A DNA stretch of 48,062 nucleotides from Chitinophagales bacterium (GTDB taxonomy: Bacteria; Bacteroidota; Bacteroidia; Chitinophagales; Chitinophagaceae): contig JAATFV010000194.1 in NCBI GenBank assembly GCA_015655015.1, forward strand, positions 1-48,062. The letters run 5' to 3'. Position 1 is the first letter of the stretch, and every line of letters starts with the position of its first letter. A program made the translations under genes and the position numbers. The notes beneath the pieces were generated by a model. That model ran no database searches and was not told the origin of the DNA. It saw nothing but the letters and a program-made list of their open reading frames with translations. This document shows positions 17,141 to 25,229 of the stretch, one piece after another.

Positions 17141-17752
17141 TTATTTTTCAAAGGCGGCAATCACCAGCAGAAAGCAGTAGAGGCCGGCAGGGTGATGGCG
17201 GTTGTTCTCCAGCTGTTCCCTCAGCGTACGAAGCAGCTGGATCATATGATTCTTTACGGTCCCTGCCGAGATCTGCAGCCGTTCTGCTATCTCGTTGTAT
17301 TTAAGGCCTTCCTCGCGGCTGAGGTGATATACCTTTTTCTGCTGGGCAGGCAGTTGGTCGATGGCCTTTTTAAAAAGTGATTCCATTTCCTTGAATGCCA
17401 GCTCAGTCTCCGGTGTGGATGGGGAAAAATCCTCCTGGCCGGTGAGCAGCTGCCGGATGATGGCCGTTTCTTTGGCCATCCGTCTAAAGGCATTGATAGA
17501 GAGGTTCTGGGCCATGCGGAAGATATAGGGCCCGAGGTGATCGATACCGGTCAGGGTATGCCGATCTTTCCAGAGCTTCAGAAAAACATCCTGGACGACA
17601 TCTTCCGCCATTTCCTGTGATTGGGTCAGGCGATAAATATAACCGTAGAGCTTGAATTTATACAGCATGAATAATTCCGTGAAGGCGGCTTCATCACCGC
17701 CCGCGGCCCGTTGCAGCAATTCTTTTTCGATATGAGTGGATACGGCTGACAA
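17141..17752 (-). CDS. ECF RNA polymerase sigma factor, FecI-like (locus 2)
   Basis: This is the first gene of locus 2, with 203 residues. Region 2 is visible as AEDVVQDVFLKLWKDR and region 4 as LPAQQKKVYHLSREEGLKYNEIAERL with SAGTVKNHMIQ. It ends in a hydrophobic tail (AGLYCFLLVIAAFEK). The start is uncertain: the frame opens at a TTG (17752) and no ATG occurs before region 2, but the first residues (IEKELLQRAAGGDEAAF) are standard for the family, so TTG is accepted. A promoter matching the Bacteroidota consensus lies 40-71 bp upstream. Confidence 0.92.
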   Translation of the reverse strand: MSAVSTHIEKELLQRAAGGDEAAFTELFMLYKFKLYGYIYRLTQSQEMAEDVVQDVFLKLWKDRHTLTGIDHLGPYIFRMAQNLSINAFRRMAKETAIIRQLLTGQEDFSPSTPETELAFKEMESLFKKAIDQLPAQQKKVYHLSREEGLKYNEIAERLQISAGTVKNHMIQLLRTLREQLENNRHHPAGLYCFLLVIAAFEK

Positions 17753-17791
17753 ATGAAGTGGGTTGCTGTCGTTTTGGTTAAATTATGCATC

Positions 17792-17823
17792 CAAATCTAC
17801 AAGACAATCCTGAAGTTAACAAA
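17792..17823 (-). promoter_or_regulatory. Bacteroidota-type promoter for the locus 2 sigma gene
   Basis: Reading on the minus strand, TTTG (17823-17820) and TAGATTTG (17799-17792) are separated by 20 bases. TAGATTTG is a perfect match to the TAnnTTTG -7 element of the primary Bacteroidota sigma factor. Transcription would start around 17785, giving a short leader of about 30 bases before the start codon at 17752. Confidence 0.65.
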
Positions 17824-18115
17824 AAAGCCGGATTTCCCCGCCGTTGAAAATAGAAGCTATTGCCTCCACGGCCTTGCCTTTATAAACAGGCACACCGGCG
17901 AATCCCTTAAGATCAAAGGGGTGATCCTGTTTGTCATAAAGAATTGCGGCAGCCAGGGCATGGACACGGTTGCATTCGATCCTCAAAAATAAAAACTGAC
18001 GGCATTTGCAGGAGTTATTCATGCTGCCGTGCCTACGCGAACAGATGAAAATATGCTTCCCGCTGAAAAAAGTACAGGGACGGATTTTGCGGATAATTTT
18101 TAAATTACGCCAGGA
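17824..18115. other. Gap between divergent sigma genes; possible decayed ORF
   Basis: The 418-bp gap between the two divergent sigma genes holds the minus-strand promoter at 17792-17823 and a weaker plus-strand one at 18116-18146. Between them is an open frame of 68 codons on the minus strand (17816-18022), protein-like in its second half (DLKGFAGVPVYKGKAVEAI), but it overlaps the sigma promoter and has no recognised family. I see no RNA gene or repeat. It may be a gene remnant or chance. Confidence 0.3.
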
Positions 18116-18146
18116 TTTGATGGTTGCAACGCATTGATTATGTAAC
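18116..18146 (+). promoter_or_regulatory. Possible promoter for the locus 3 sigma gene
   Basis: TTTG (18116-18119), a 19-base spacer and TATGTAAC (18139-18146) keep the Bacteroidota spacing, but the -7 element matches TAnnTTTG only in its first half. It sits 25 bp before the ATG at 18171. Treat as tentative. Confidence 0.3.
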
Positions 18147-18170
18147 TTCTACTCCCAATAACCATTTTGC

Positions 18171-18752
18171 ATGTCTGACGCACTCGAGAAAATCTGGCTG
18201 GAAAGAATAGCGGGAGGGGATGAGCAGGCATTCCGGGAACTGTACGACCAATATAGTCCCCGCATTTACTCGCTGGGCGTTCATATTACCCATTCTTCCA
18301 TCCTGGCCCAGGAGCTGGTCCAGGAGATATTTGAGAAATTGTGGAATAAGCGGTCCAACCTTTACGGGATAGATAATCTGCCGGCCTATATTAAGGCAAT
18401 GACCCGCAATACCGCCAGTAATCATCTCAAACGTATGGCGCACGAACAGCTGGTGCTGCGATCGCTGGTTAATCAGCAGACTGCCGAGGAGCCTGGTGCC
18501 GGTGCAGGACTGGATAGATTGCTGATACGCCGGTTATGGAAGAAGGCGCTCGACAGCCTCTCTCCAAAAGTACGGGAAGTGTATTTGCTCAGCAGGATCG
18601 AAGGTTTGAAAAATGCCTCCATTGCCGAAAAAATGGGGATCAGCATTTATACAGTGAAGGAATACCTGAAAAAAGCACTGTCGGTTATCCGTAAAGAGCT
18701 CGATGGGCGAATGGACGTCCTGATCCTTGCCGCCTTGCTCCTCCTATGTTAA
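18171..18752 (+). CDS. ECF RNA polymerase sigma factor, FecI-like (locus 3)
   Basis: This sigma factor has 193 residues from an ATG and is the first gene of a long plus-strand locus. Region 2 is seen in ELVQEIFEKLWNKRSNLYGI and region 4 in LSPKVREVYLLSRIEGLKNASIAEKM plus SIYTVKEYLKKAL. The protein ends in a hydrophobic tail DVLILAALLLLC. It is divergent from the locus 2 sigma gene, 418 bp away. The fecR gene follows by 84 bp. Expected role: activation of the susC and downstream catabolic genes after signalling through FecR. Confidence 0.94.
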   Translation: MSDALEKIWLERIAGGDEQAFRELYDQYSPRIYSLGVHITHSSILAQELVQEIFEKLWNKRSNLYGIDNLPAYIKAMTRNTASNHLKRMAHEQLVLRSLVNQQTAEEPGAGAGLDRLLIRRLWKKALDSLSPKVREVYLLSRIEGLKNASIAEKMGISIYTVKEYLKKALSVIRKELDGRMDVLILAALLLLC

Positions 18753-18836
18753 AAATTAAAAAAAACTATTCCCCCCTCCATTTCCTCCCCCGTTTGTCTT
18801 TTATTATAGGGAATACACTGATCAACTAAACCAGCC

Positions 18837-20006
18837 ATGAAAATACAACGGTTTCAGGAACTTTCGCAGAGATGGATAAAAAACCAGCTTAAGGAGCAGG
18901 ACAAGACCGAGTGGCTGACACTGCTTGCCGACCCGGAGTTAGAGGAGCAGCGGAGGGCTTTTATCGAAGCAGCATATGAAGATGTCCCGGCAAAATTCTC
19001 CATGGATGACGAAGAAAATGAAGCGTTGTTTTCCGGCATTGTGCGGCCTTCCGGGCCTGTCCAAATGCCTGATCGCCGGCTGTACCGGTACCTGGCAGCC
19101 GCAGTTGTCGCCGGCATTATCGTCATAGGCGCGGCGATGTGGCGTCAAAAGGATAAACGCCGGTTGCAGGCGCCTGTCGCGGCCGTTTCGAATATTTATA
19201 ACAACGATGTCAAACCCGGTGGTGCACATGCTGTATTAACCCTTGGCAACGGTGCACAAATTATCCTGGATACCGCTGGTCAGGGTACCCTGGGAAAACA
19301 GGGGGGCGTCCAGATCGTTAAAGTCAACCTGGGCAGCCTTTCTTACAGATCTGTGAGCGATAACGGAATGGTGGTATACAATACCGTATCCACCCCTGCC
19401 GGCGGCGAATACCAGATCACGCTGGCCGACGGTACGGTGGTGTGGCTGAATGCCCTGTCTTCCATACGGTTCCCCACGACCTTTAATGGGAATAAAAGAA
19501 CGGTAACCTTAACCGGGGAGGGCTATTTTGAAGTCGCAAAGAATACAGAGAAGCCCTTTTATGTGAATACCGGCGGCCTGAATGTGGAAGTATTGGGGAC
19601 GGCATTTAATATCAATGGATATGCAGACGAAACATCCATTAAGACGACCTTGTTGCAGGGCTCCGTCAGGCTGCTCATGGGATCGGAACAATTGCTGTTG
19701 AAACCAGGCCAGCAAGGGCAAACTACCGGAACGGCCGGCCTTGCGATGGTGCCCGTTGCAGACGTGGATCAGGTATTGGCCTGGAAAAATGGATTTTTCA
19801 GCTTTGAAGATGCAGAAATAAAGACAGTCATGCGCCAGTTGGAAAGGTGGTATGGCATCGAAGTGCGCTATGAAGGGCAAAGCCCCCATGCCTCCTTTGG
19901 CGGTAAAATGGGGCGCGATCTCAGCCTGACCCAGGTATTGAAAGGATTGGAACAAAGCGACGTCCATTTCAAACTGGAAGGGAAGCTGCTTACCGTGCTG
20001 CCGTAA
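18837..20006 (+). CDS. FecR-family anti-sigma factor (locus 3)
   Basis: This 389-residue protein has a cytoplasmic N-terminal part with WIKNQLKEQDKTEWLTLL, one membrane segment at about 84-102, a periplasmic FecR domain (LADGTVVWLNALSSIRFP, GEGYFEVAKN) and a C-terminal DUF4974/STN-like domain (MRQLERWYGIEVRYEG). It partners with the sigma factor just upstream and the STN domain of the SusC downstream. The 273-bp spacer after it carries tandem repeats and a terminator that points back toward fecR. Confidence 0.95.
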   Translation: MKIQRFQELSQRWIKNQLKEQDKTEWLTLLADPELEEQRRAFIEAAYEDVPAKFSMDDEENEALFSGIVRPSGPVQMPDRRLYRYLAAAVVAGIIVIGAAMWRQKDKRRLQAPVAAVSNIYNNDVKPGGAHAVLTLGNGAQIILDTAGQGTLGKQGGVQIVKVNLGSLSYRSVSDNGMVVYNTVSTPAGGEYQITLADGTVVWLNALSSIRFPTTFNGNKRTVTLTGEGYFEVAKNTEKPFYVNTGGLNVEVLGTAFNINGYADETSIKTTLLQGSVRLLMGSEQLLLKPGQQGQTTGTAGLAMVPVADVDQVLAWKNGFFSFEDAEIKTVMRQLERWYGIEVRYEGQSPHASFGGKMGRDLSLTQVLKGLEQSDVHFKLEGKLLTVLP

Positions 20007-20090
20007 GGAAATTATTACGTTCGCCGGATATCGACTTTTCTGCTGTTACCATAACCTTCTCCAACAATATCTCACCTTATTCGATGAAAC

Positions 20091-20145
20091 AGTAAACTAT
20101 GATCAGCCAATAGATTGCGATCAGCCAGTAGACTATGATCAGCCA
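20091..20145. repeat. Three direct repeats of about 18 bp
   Basis: Three copies in tandem (20091-20109, 20110-20127, 20128-20145) end in the shared core GATCAGCCA. They lie in the fecR-susC spacer of locus 3. The copies differ by a few bases. Similar short tandem repeats of unrelated sequence occur at 41678-41777 and 42777-42833. Confidence 0.75.
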
Positions 20146-20155
20146 GTAATAATTT

Positions 20156-20226
20156 TTTAAGACCAGGTTTCTTCAAAAAAAAGCCAAAGGCGTTCCTGCG
20201 CCCCTGGCTGTGATCTTGGTCTTAAA
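20156..20226. repeat. Nested inverted repeats in the fecR-susC spacer (locus 3)
   Basis: An outer perfect 10-base pair, TTTAAGACCA (20156-20165) and TGGTCTTAAA (20217-20226), encloses the inner terminator hairpin (20182-20209). A plus-strand (sense) RNA could fold the outer stem. A minus-strand RNA that stops at the inner terminator would contain only one outer arm. Confidence 0.65.
20175..20209 (-). terminator. Intrinsic terminator antisense to locus 3 susC leader
   Basis: On the minus strand AGCCAGGGGCG (20209-20199), loop CAGGAA and CGCCTTTGGCT (20192-20182) form an 11-bp stem with a run of eight T (20182-20175, whose first T closes the stem). Two pairs are G-U in minus-strand RNA but A-C mismatches in plus-strand RNA, so it works on the minus strand only. 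No minus-strand gene ends here, so an antisense RNA starting close to the susC start (20280) is inferred. Confidence 0.65.
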
Positions 20227-20259
20227 TAAAGCAAACCCTTGTAAGTTTTCTTTTCTTAA

Positions 20260-20279
20260 CCAAAAACAACTGCGAAATT
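20260..20279 (+). promoter_or_regulatory. Conserved A-rich leader before susC (locus 3)
   Basis: CCAAAAACAACTGCGAAATT directly precedes the ATG at 20280 and matches the leaders at 4982-4999 and 15754-15771, although this SusC protein is from a more distant subgroup. The DNA block is therefore better conserved than its paralogous coding context would predict. Confidence 0.5.
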
Positions 20280-23200
20280 ATGAAAGAATTTGGCAAACGC
20301 CATGTATTGCCCTGCTTTTTCCGCAACTGCCGTCCTGGAAATCGCCGGAATGCATTCACCACCCAAATGCTGCTTACGATGAAGTTGACAATTTTCCTGC
20401 TGACAGTCACTTTATTACAAACCCATGCCGCGGTGTTCTCCCAGAATATCACCCTTTCGGGAACCAACCTGCCGCTGAAAAAGGTTTTCAGGGAAATTGA
20501 ACGGCAGACAGGTTATGCAGTATTTTACAACAATGACCTGCTGATCAATGCAAAGCCGGTAACGCTGAATGTCAAAGATGCACCGCTCGATGAGGTCCTG
20601 AAAGTTTGTTTTTATGATCAGCCGCTTGGTTACGACATCCAGAACAGGACGGTGTTTGTAACAAAAAAGCGGTTCGCTGCATTGACGCCCATGGCTGGCG
20701 ACAGCACAAAACCGATTGCCGTCAACGGGCTTATCAAAAATAAGTCGGGTGATCCGCTCTCCGGTGTAACGGTACAGGTAAAAGGCAGCCGGCAGGGAAC
20801 CGTATCGGATTCTTCCGGGTCCTTCACGCTAAGGGTTCCGGCGGCGGCCAAACAGCCTATACTGGTCTTTTCCCTGGTAGGATATGCGACCACCCAGGAA
20901 AAGGCAGGTACCGGCTCACTGGCAATCACCATGGCGCAGGACATTATGAAGCTGGACGAAGTGGTGGTCACCGGCACCAGCGTACGCACGGAAAAAAAAC
21001 AATTGGGTAACCAGATCACGTCCGTAAGCTCAAAAGATATCGCCAATTCAGGCACCCCCAACGTGATTGGGGCGCTGAGCGGCAAAGTGCCGGGCGCACA
21101 GGTAGTACAGAACTCGGGGGACCCTTATGGCGGGTTTTCGGTCAAGCTGAGGGGCATCGGCTCTATCAACGGTTCCTCCGAACCGCTGTACCTTATCGAC
21201 GGCGTCATAGCCGACAATAGCTCCCAGAGCGTCGTGCTGCTCAATGCCGATAAAGAAGGCAAACCTATGTCGCCCAGCATCAACCGGCTGGCCGACATCA
21301 ACCCCAACGATATCGATCATATCGAGATCATCAACGGGGCCGCAGCAGCCGCTATCTATGGCTCGCGCGCGGCAAACGGCGTCGTTCAGATCTTTACCAA
21401 AAGAGGCGCCGCCGGCAAGCCAACGGTCTCCTTCTCGACCAGCCTCTCCTACAGCAAGCTCCGGAAAAAACTACCGATGAACTTGTATCCCTTCCGGTTC
21501 GGTGTTCCAAAAGACTCCGTCAACTACCAGGCATTCGAAGACGGGCTCACCATGATCACCAATCGATATGCCAATCATACCGCTCCCAATGGCTTGGTCG
21601 GCCAGGGGATCAATGGCCTGTGGACAGTGTTATATCCAATCAAACGGTACGATCCTCAGGACGATATTTTCCACGACGCTATCGGCACCGATAATTTCAT
21701 TTCGGTCTCAGGAGGAACACCCACTACCAAATATTATATGTCCGGCTCGTTTACGAATAACGACGGTATCCTGAAAAACTCCAGCTACCAGCGATACGGT
21801 GGTAAGATCCGGCTCGATCAGAGTTTTGGCTCCCGGCTGAAAGTATCCATGGGACTGGACTATAGCAGCGCTGCCTCACATGAGATCCCGCAGGGGAACA
21901 ATTATTTCAGTCCCCTGAACGCCATGTACATCTCCGAAAATATTTATGATGTCACGGCGCGGGATGCCAATGGCAATCTCAAAGGTGTGGAATACAATCG
22001 CGTCAATCCCATGTCGATCATCGACGACTTTAAGATCCGGCAGCAGGTCAACCGTACGGTGGCGGATATCCAGGACAATCTAAAGATCACCGACGATATA
22101 TCCCTGGATTATGTGGCCGGATCGGATTATTACACCCAGATAGGCAACCAGTACCAGCCACAGCTGCCATATGCCTATGACGCCAGCGGCAGTCTTCGCG
22201 TTGCCGGGGCAGCCTACCCATTGGGATATGCATCCCTGGGGAAGTTTACCAACCTGATGATGAACAACGACCTGAATCTGTCCATCCGCAAAAGGATCTC
22301 CGATGACTTTACCTCTACTACGGCATTAGGGGGTACCTGGCAGTATATGAAAAAACAATTCTCCTTTGCCCAGGGAGAGAGAGTATTACCTTTTGTCACT
22401 ACCGCCGCCTCCTTCCAGACGGATGAGACCACCGCTGCACAAAAGGAGAACATATCGGAGATCAGCATCTTCGGTTATTACCTGCAACAAACCTTCGGGC
22501 TGTGGAATAAATTGTATGCCACCGGCGCAGTCCGGTTTGATGGCAGTTCGGCCTTTGGTTCTTCCCACCAGAATATCGCATACCCAAAAGCAAGTCTCAG
22601 CTATCTCTTATCAAACGAGAATTTCTGGAAGAATGGCGGCGTGAACAAATGGTTCAGTCTGCTGAAATTGCGCGGTTCCTGGGGTCAGGCCGGCAACCTC
22701 ACCGGCATAGGCGCCTACGACCGCTTTACCAACTATGCCCCCGTCGTCTATACCGGATACGGAGTAGGCGGATTTATACCGCCCACCCAACAGGGACAAA
22801 GCGATATCAAACCGGAAAAAAAGGAAGAGCTGGAATTTGGTACGGATATGTCGTTCCTGGGAGGAAAGATAGGATTACAGACGACCGTCTATCAACAGCA
22901 TATTTCCGACCTCATCCTCCAGTTGAACCAGTCCCCCTCGACGGGATACCTGACGACCCTGGCCAATGTCGGTAAAATGAGCAACAAAGGCATAGAGATC
23001 CTGCTGACGGCAAAACCAGTCGAAACGAAGAACTTCAGCTGGTCAACGTCAGTGCTGTTCAATAAGAATTCCAATAAGGTCACCGAGCTGTACAGCGGCG
23101 CCGCCTCCTTTATTGGTTTCAACAGCCTGAACACCACCGGCGTTAAAGTAGGCAAACCCGTCGGCGTATTCAACTACACCTATTTTGCGCGTAACGGAAA

Positions 23201-23822
23201 TGGTCAGCTATTGCTCGATCCCAACGGCCTGCCCCAGCTGGAAAAAGGGATCGTCCAGACCCAGGCCAACGGAAAGACGGTGAATTCCCCGCAACGGGAT
23301 GCCAGCGGTCAACCCATCGGCAGCACCTTATATAACAACGATAGAAGTCCCAACCCCAGCTGGACCGGTAGTTTTATTAACGAGTTCAGCTACAGGAAAT
23401 TTTCTTTCCGCTTCCAGCTGGATGCACTGCGTGGTGCGACGATCTTCAACTGGCAATTCGGTACGAGACAAAATACAGGCCAGGGTCTGGAAGCAGAAAA
23501 AGAGCTGAAAGGTCAATTGCCGAGAGGATATATCGCCAAGGTGAATGGGCAGTTGGGACCTTCCCGGATACAGGAGTATCTCCTGGACAATGGCAACTAC
23601 ATCAAATTACGGGAGATCGCGGTGACCTACAGCGCCGGCAATTGGGGCGTCCTGAAAGACTGCAGTGTCGCCCTCAGCGCCCGCAACCTCTATTCCTGGG
23701 ATAAATACAAAGGATACGATCCGGAGACCAACTCCGGCGGGTCATCTATCGTGAGAGGGGATGACTTTGGCCAGACACCGATCCCCCGCAGTTTGCAACT
23801 GTCATTTCACACCTCCTTTTAA
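20280..23822 (+). CDS. SusC/RagA-family TonB-dependent transporter with STN domain (locus 3)
   Basis: This outer-membrane importer has 1180 residues. A pre-signal extension (1-33) comes before a hydrophobic signal ending near residue 55 (AAVFSQ). Next are an STN domain (about 56-130), a carboxypeptidase-regulatory-like domain (about 148-215), the SusC linker KLDEVVVTGT, a plug with IEIINGAAAAAIYGSRAANG, and a barrel ending in LQLSFHTSF. The start is supported by the conserved leader. It differs clearly from the SusC proteins of loci 1 and 2, so it imports something else. A SusD follows at 29 bp and six catabolic or transport genes follow in the same direction. Confidence 0.96.
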   Translation: MKEFGKRHVLPCFFRNCRPGNRRNAFTTQMLLTMKLTIFLLTVTLLQTHAAVFSQNITLSGTNLPLKKVFREIERQTGYAVFYNNDLLINAKPVTLNVKDAPLDEVLKVCFYDQPLGYDIQNRTVFVTKKRFAALTPMAGDSTKPIAVNGLIKNKSGDPLSGVTVQVKGSRQGTVSDSSGSFTLRVPAAAKQPILVFSLVGYATTQEKAGTGSLAITMAQDIMKLDEVVVTGTSVRTEKKQLGNQITSVSSKDIANSGTPNVIGALSGKVPGAQVVQNSGDPYGGFSVKLRGIGSINGSSEPLYLIDGVIADNSSQSVVLLNADKEGKPMSPSINRLADINPNDIDHIEIINGAAAAAIYGSRAANGVVQIFTKRGAAGKPTVSFSTSLSYSKLRKKLPMNLYPFRFGVPKDSVNYQAFEDGLTMITNRYANHTAPNGLVGQGINGLWTVLYPIKRYDPQDDIFHDAIGTDNFISVSGGTPTTKYYMSGSFTNNDGILKNSSYQRYGGKIRLDQSFGSRLKVSMGLDYSSAASHEIPQGNNYFSPLNAMYISENIYDVTARDANGNLKGVEYNRVNPMSIIDDFKIRQQVNRTVADIQDNLKITDDISLDYVAGSDYYTQIGNQYQPQLPYAYDASGSLRVAGAAYPLGYASLGKFTNLMMNNDLNLSIRKRISDDFTSTTALGGTWQYMKKQFSFAQGERVLPFVTTAASFQTDETTAAQKENISEISIFGYYLQQTFGLWNKLYATGAVRFDGSSAFGSSHQNIAYPKASLSYLLSNENFWKNGGVNKWFSLLKLRGSWGQAGNLTGIGAYDRFTNYAPVVYTGYGVGGFIPPTQQGQSDIKPEKKEELEFGTDMSFLGGKIGLQTTVYQQHISDLILQLNQSPSTGYLTTLANVGKMSNKGIEILLTAKPVETKNFSWSTSVLFNKNSNKVTELYSGAASFIGFNSLNTTGVKVGKPVGVFNYTYFARNGNGQLLLDPNGLPQLEKGIVQTQANGKTVNSPQRDASGQPIGSTLYNNDRSPNPSWTGSFINEFSYRKFSFRFQLDALRGATIFNWQFGTRQNTGQGLEAEKELKGQLPRGYIAKVNGQLGPSRIQEYLLDNGNYIKLREIAVTYSAGNWGVLKDCSVALSARNLYSWDKYKGYDPETNSGGSSIVRGDDFGQTPIPRSLQLSFHTSF

Positions 23823-23851
23823 TCATCCCCACAACGACAAATGTTTTTATC

Positions 23852-25168
23852 ATGAAAAATAATTGGATACTACTGATCCTGTCCGGTTTCCTGGTTTTTG
23901 CCACGACAGCGTGTAAAAAGACCTTTATCAATCCGAATAATCCCGATGAATCCCAGATCTTTAACAACGTTGCAGGCATGGAAGGAGTTATTCTGGGCAT
24001 CAAAAACGTCTATACCGTCGGGACCAGCGGGTCCCCGGGGGTAAATACCTCCGCCTTATACGGGGCCATATCGATGGATGCGCTGCTGACTTCGGAATTT
24101 CGCCTGCTGAGCAGCAGCAACGTCGCCCTGGCTCAGTTCGACGCGGGCGGCTCGGGTATCTCTACGGACAACCAGCTCCTGCTCTATACCTGGGCAGCCT
24201 GTAACCAGGTGAATAGCCAATGCCTGGAATTGTTGGGTAATGTACAGAAAGTGACCGATCCCGCAACGCAAAATGCCCTTATAATCTATGCAAAGGTCTA
24301 CCGGGGCATCGCGCTGGGTACGATGGCTACATTCTGGCAGCAGGCTCCGCTCACTACCGGCGCCAGGGTTGGTTTTTCCAGCAGGGATTCCGTCCTGGCG
24401 GAAGCTATCCGGCAGTTGGACGATGCCTATACGCTGGCCGCCTCTACCAGTATACCGGCTGCCTTTAAGATCAATGTACTAGGCAATTATGAAGACATGC
24501 TCAACATCAGCGCCGCATTATCCGCCCGGTACAACTTATTCCGGAAAAATTATTCCGCGGCTATCGCCAAGGCCGCTCAGGTCAGCCTCTCTTCCAAATC
24601 CTACTGGGTCTTCGATTCACCCAACCCCAACCCGGTATTCAATACCGGCCTGAATGGAGGCAATACAATGGGCAAACCCATCACCACCTTTGGTTTGCCG
24701 GATTCGCTGAAACCGGAGACCGGCGACCAGCGCATACCCTTTTACCAGACAGCCAACGCAGCCGGAGGTTTCTCCTTTTACACAGCCGGCACCACCCAGG
24801 TCCCCTATTATGTGCCCGGTGAAATGCTGCTGACCATCGCAGAGGCTTATCTGATGCAGGGTAATACGGATTCGGCGGTAGCCTATATCAACAAGGTGCG
24901 CACAAAAACAGCCGGCCAGGATGTTTTTGGAATAGGCGCCTCATTACCTGCCTATTCCGGTATTACGACCATTACAGCCCTGATGACCGAGATATACAGG
25001 CAACGATGTTACGAGCTTTACTCCCTTGGACTTAAGCTGGAAGACAGCCGGAGACTGAACAGAACGGCCCCCGGCGCCAGCGGCGCCGAACGGAAACGCA
25101 ACTATCTCCCCTATCCGCTGCAGGAGAGGAATGGCAATACCAATACACCCGCAGATCCCTCTATCTAA
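23852..25168 (+). CDS. SusD/RagB-family outer-membrane lipoprotein (locus 3)
   Basis: This is the partner of the preceding SusC, with 438 residues and a lipoprotein signal with Cys at residue 21 (FATTAC-KKTF). Family signs are INPNNPDESQ after the anchor, the helical repeat region (YVPGEMLLTIAEAYLMQGNTDSAVAYINKV, split here by description only) and the C-terminal EIYRQRCYELYSLGLKLED. It lacks the WYDLRR form seen in loci 1, 2 and 4 and is shorter, so it belongs to a different SusD branch. The symporter gene starts 61 bp downstream. Confidence 0.9.
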   Translation: MKNNWILLILSGFLVFATTACKKTFINPNNPDESQIFNNVAGMEGVILGIKNVYTVGTSGSPGVNTSALYGAISMDALLTSEFRLLSSSNVALAQFDAGGSGISTDNQLLLYTWAACNQVNSQCLELLGNVQKVTDPATQNALIIYAKVYRGIALGTMATFWQQAPLTTGARVGFSSRDSVLAEAIRQLDDAYTLAASTSIPAAFKINVLGNYEDMLNISAALSARYNLFRKNYSAAIAKAAQVSLSSKSYWVFDSPNPNPVFNTGLNGGNTMGKPITTFGLPDSLKPETGDQRIPFYQTANAAGGFSFYTAGTTQVPYYVPGEMLLTIAEAYLMQGNTDSAVAYINKVRTKTAGQDVFGIGASLPAYSGITTITALMTEIYRQRCYELYSLGLKLEDSRRLNRTAPGASGAERKRNYLPYPLQERNGNTNTPADPSI

Positions 25169-25229
25169 ACACAGGCTTGCGGGCGGGCGCCCTGGCGTCC
25201 GTCCCGCAGGTCATTTAATCCTTTTGGTT

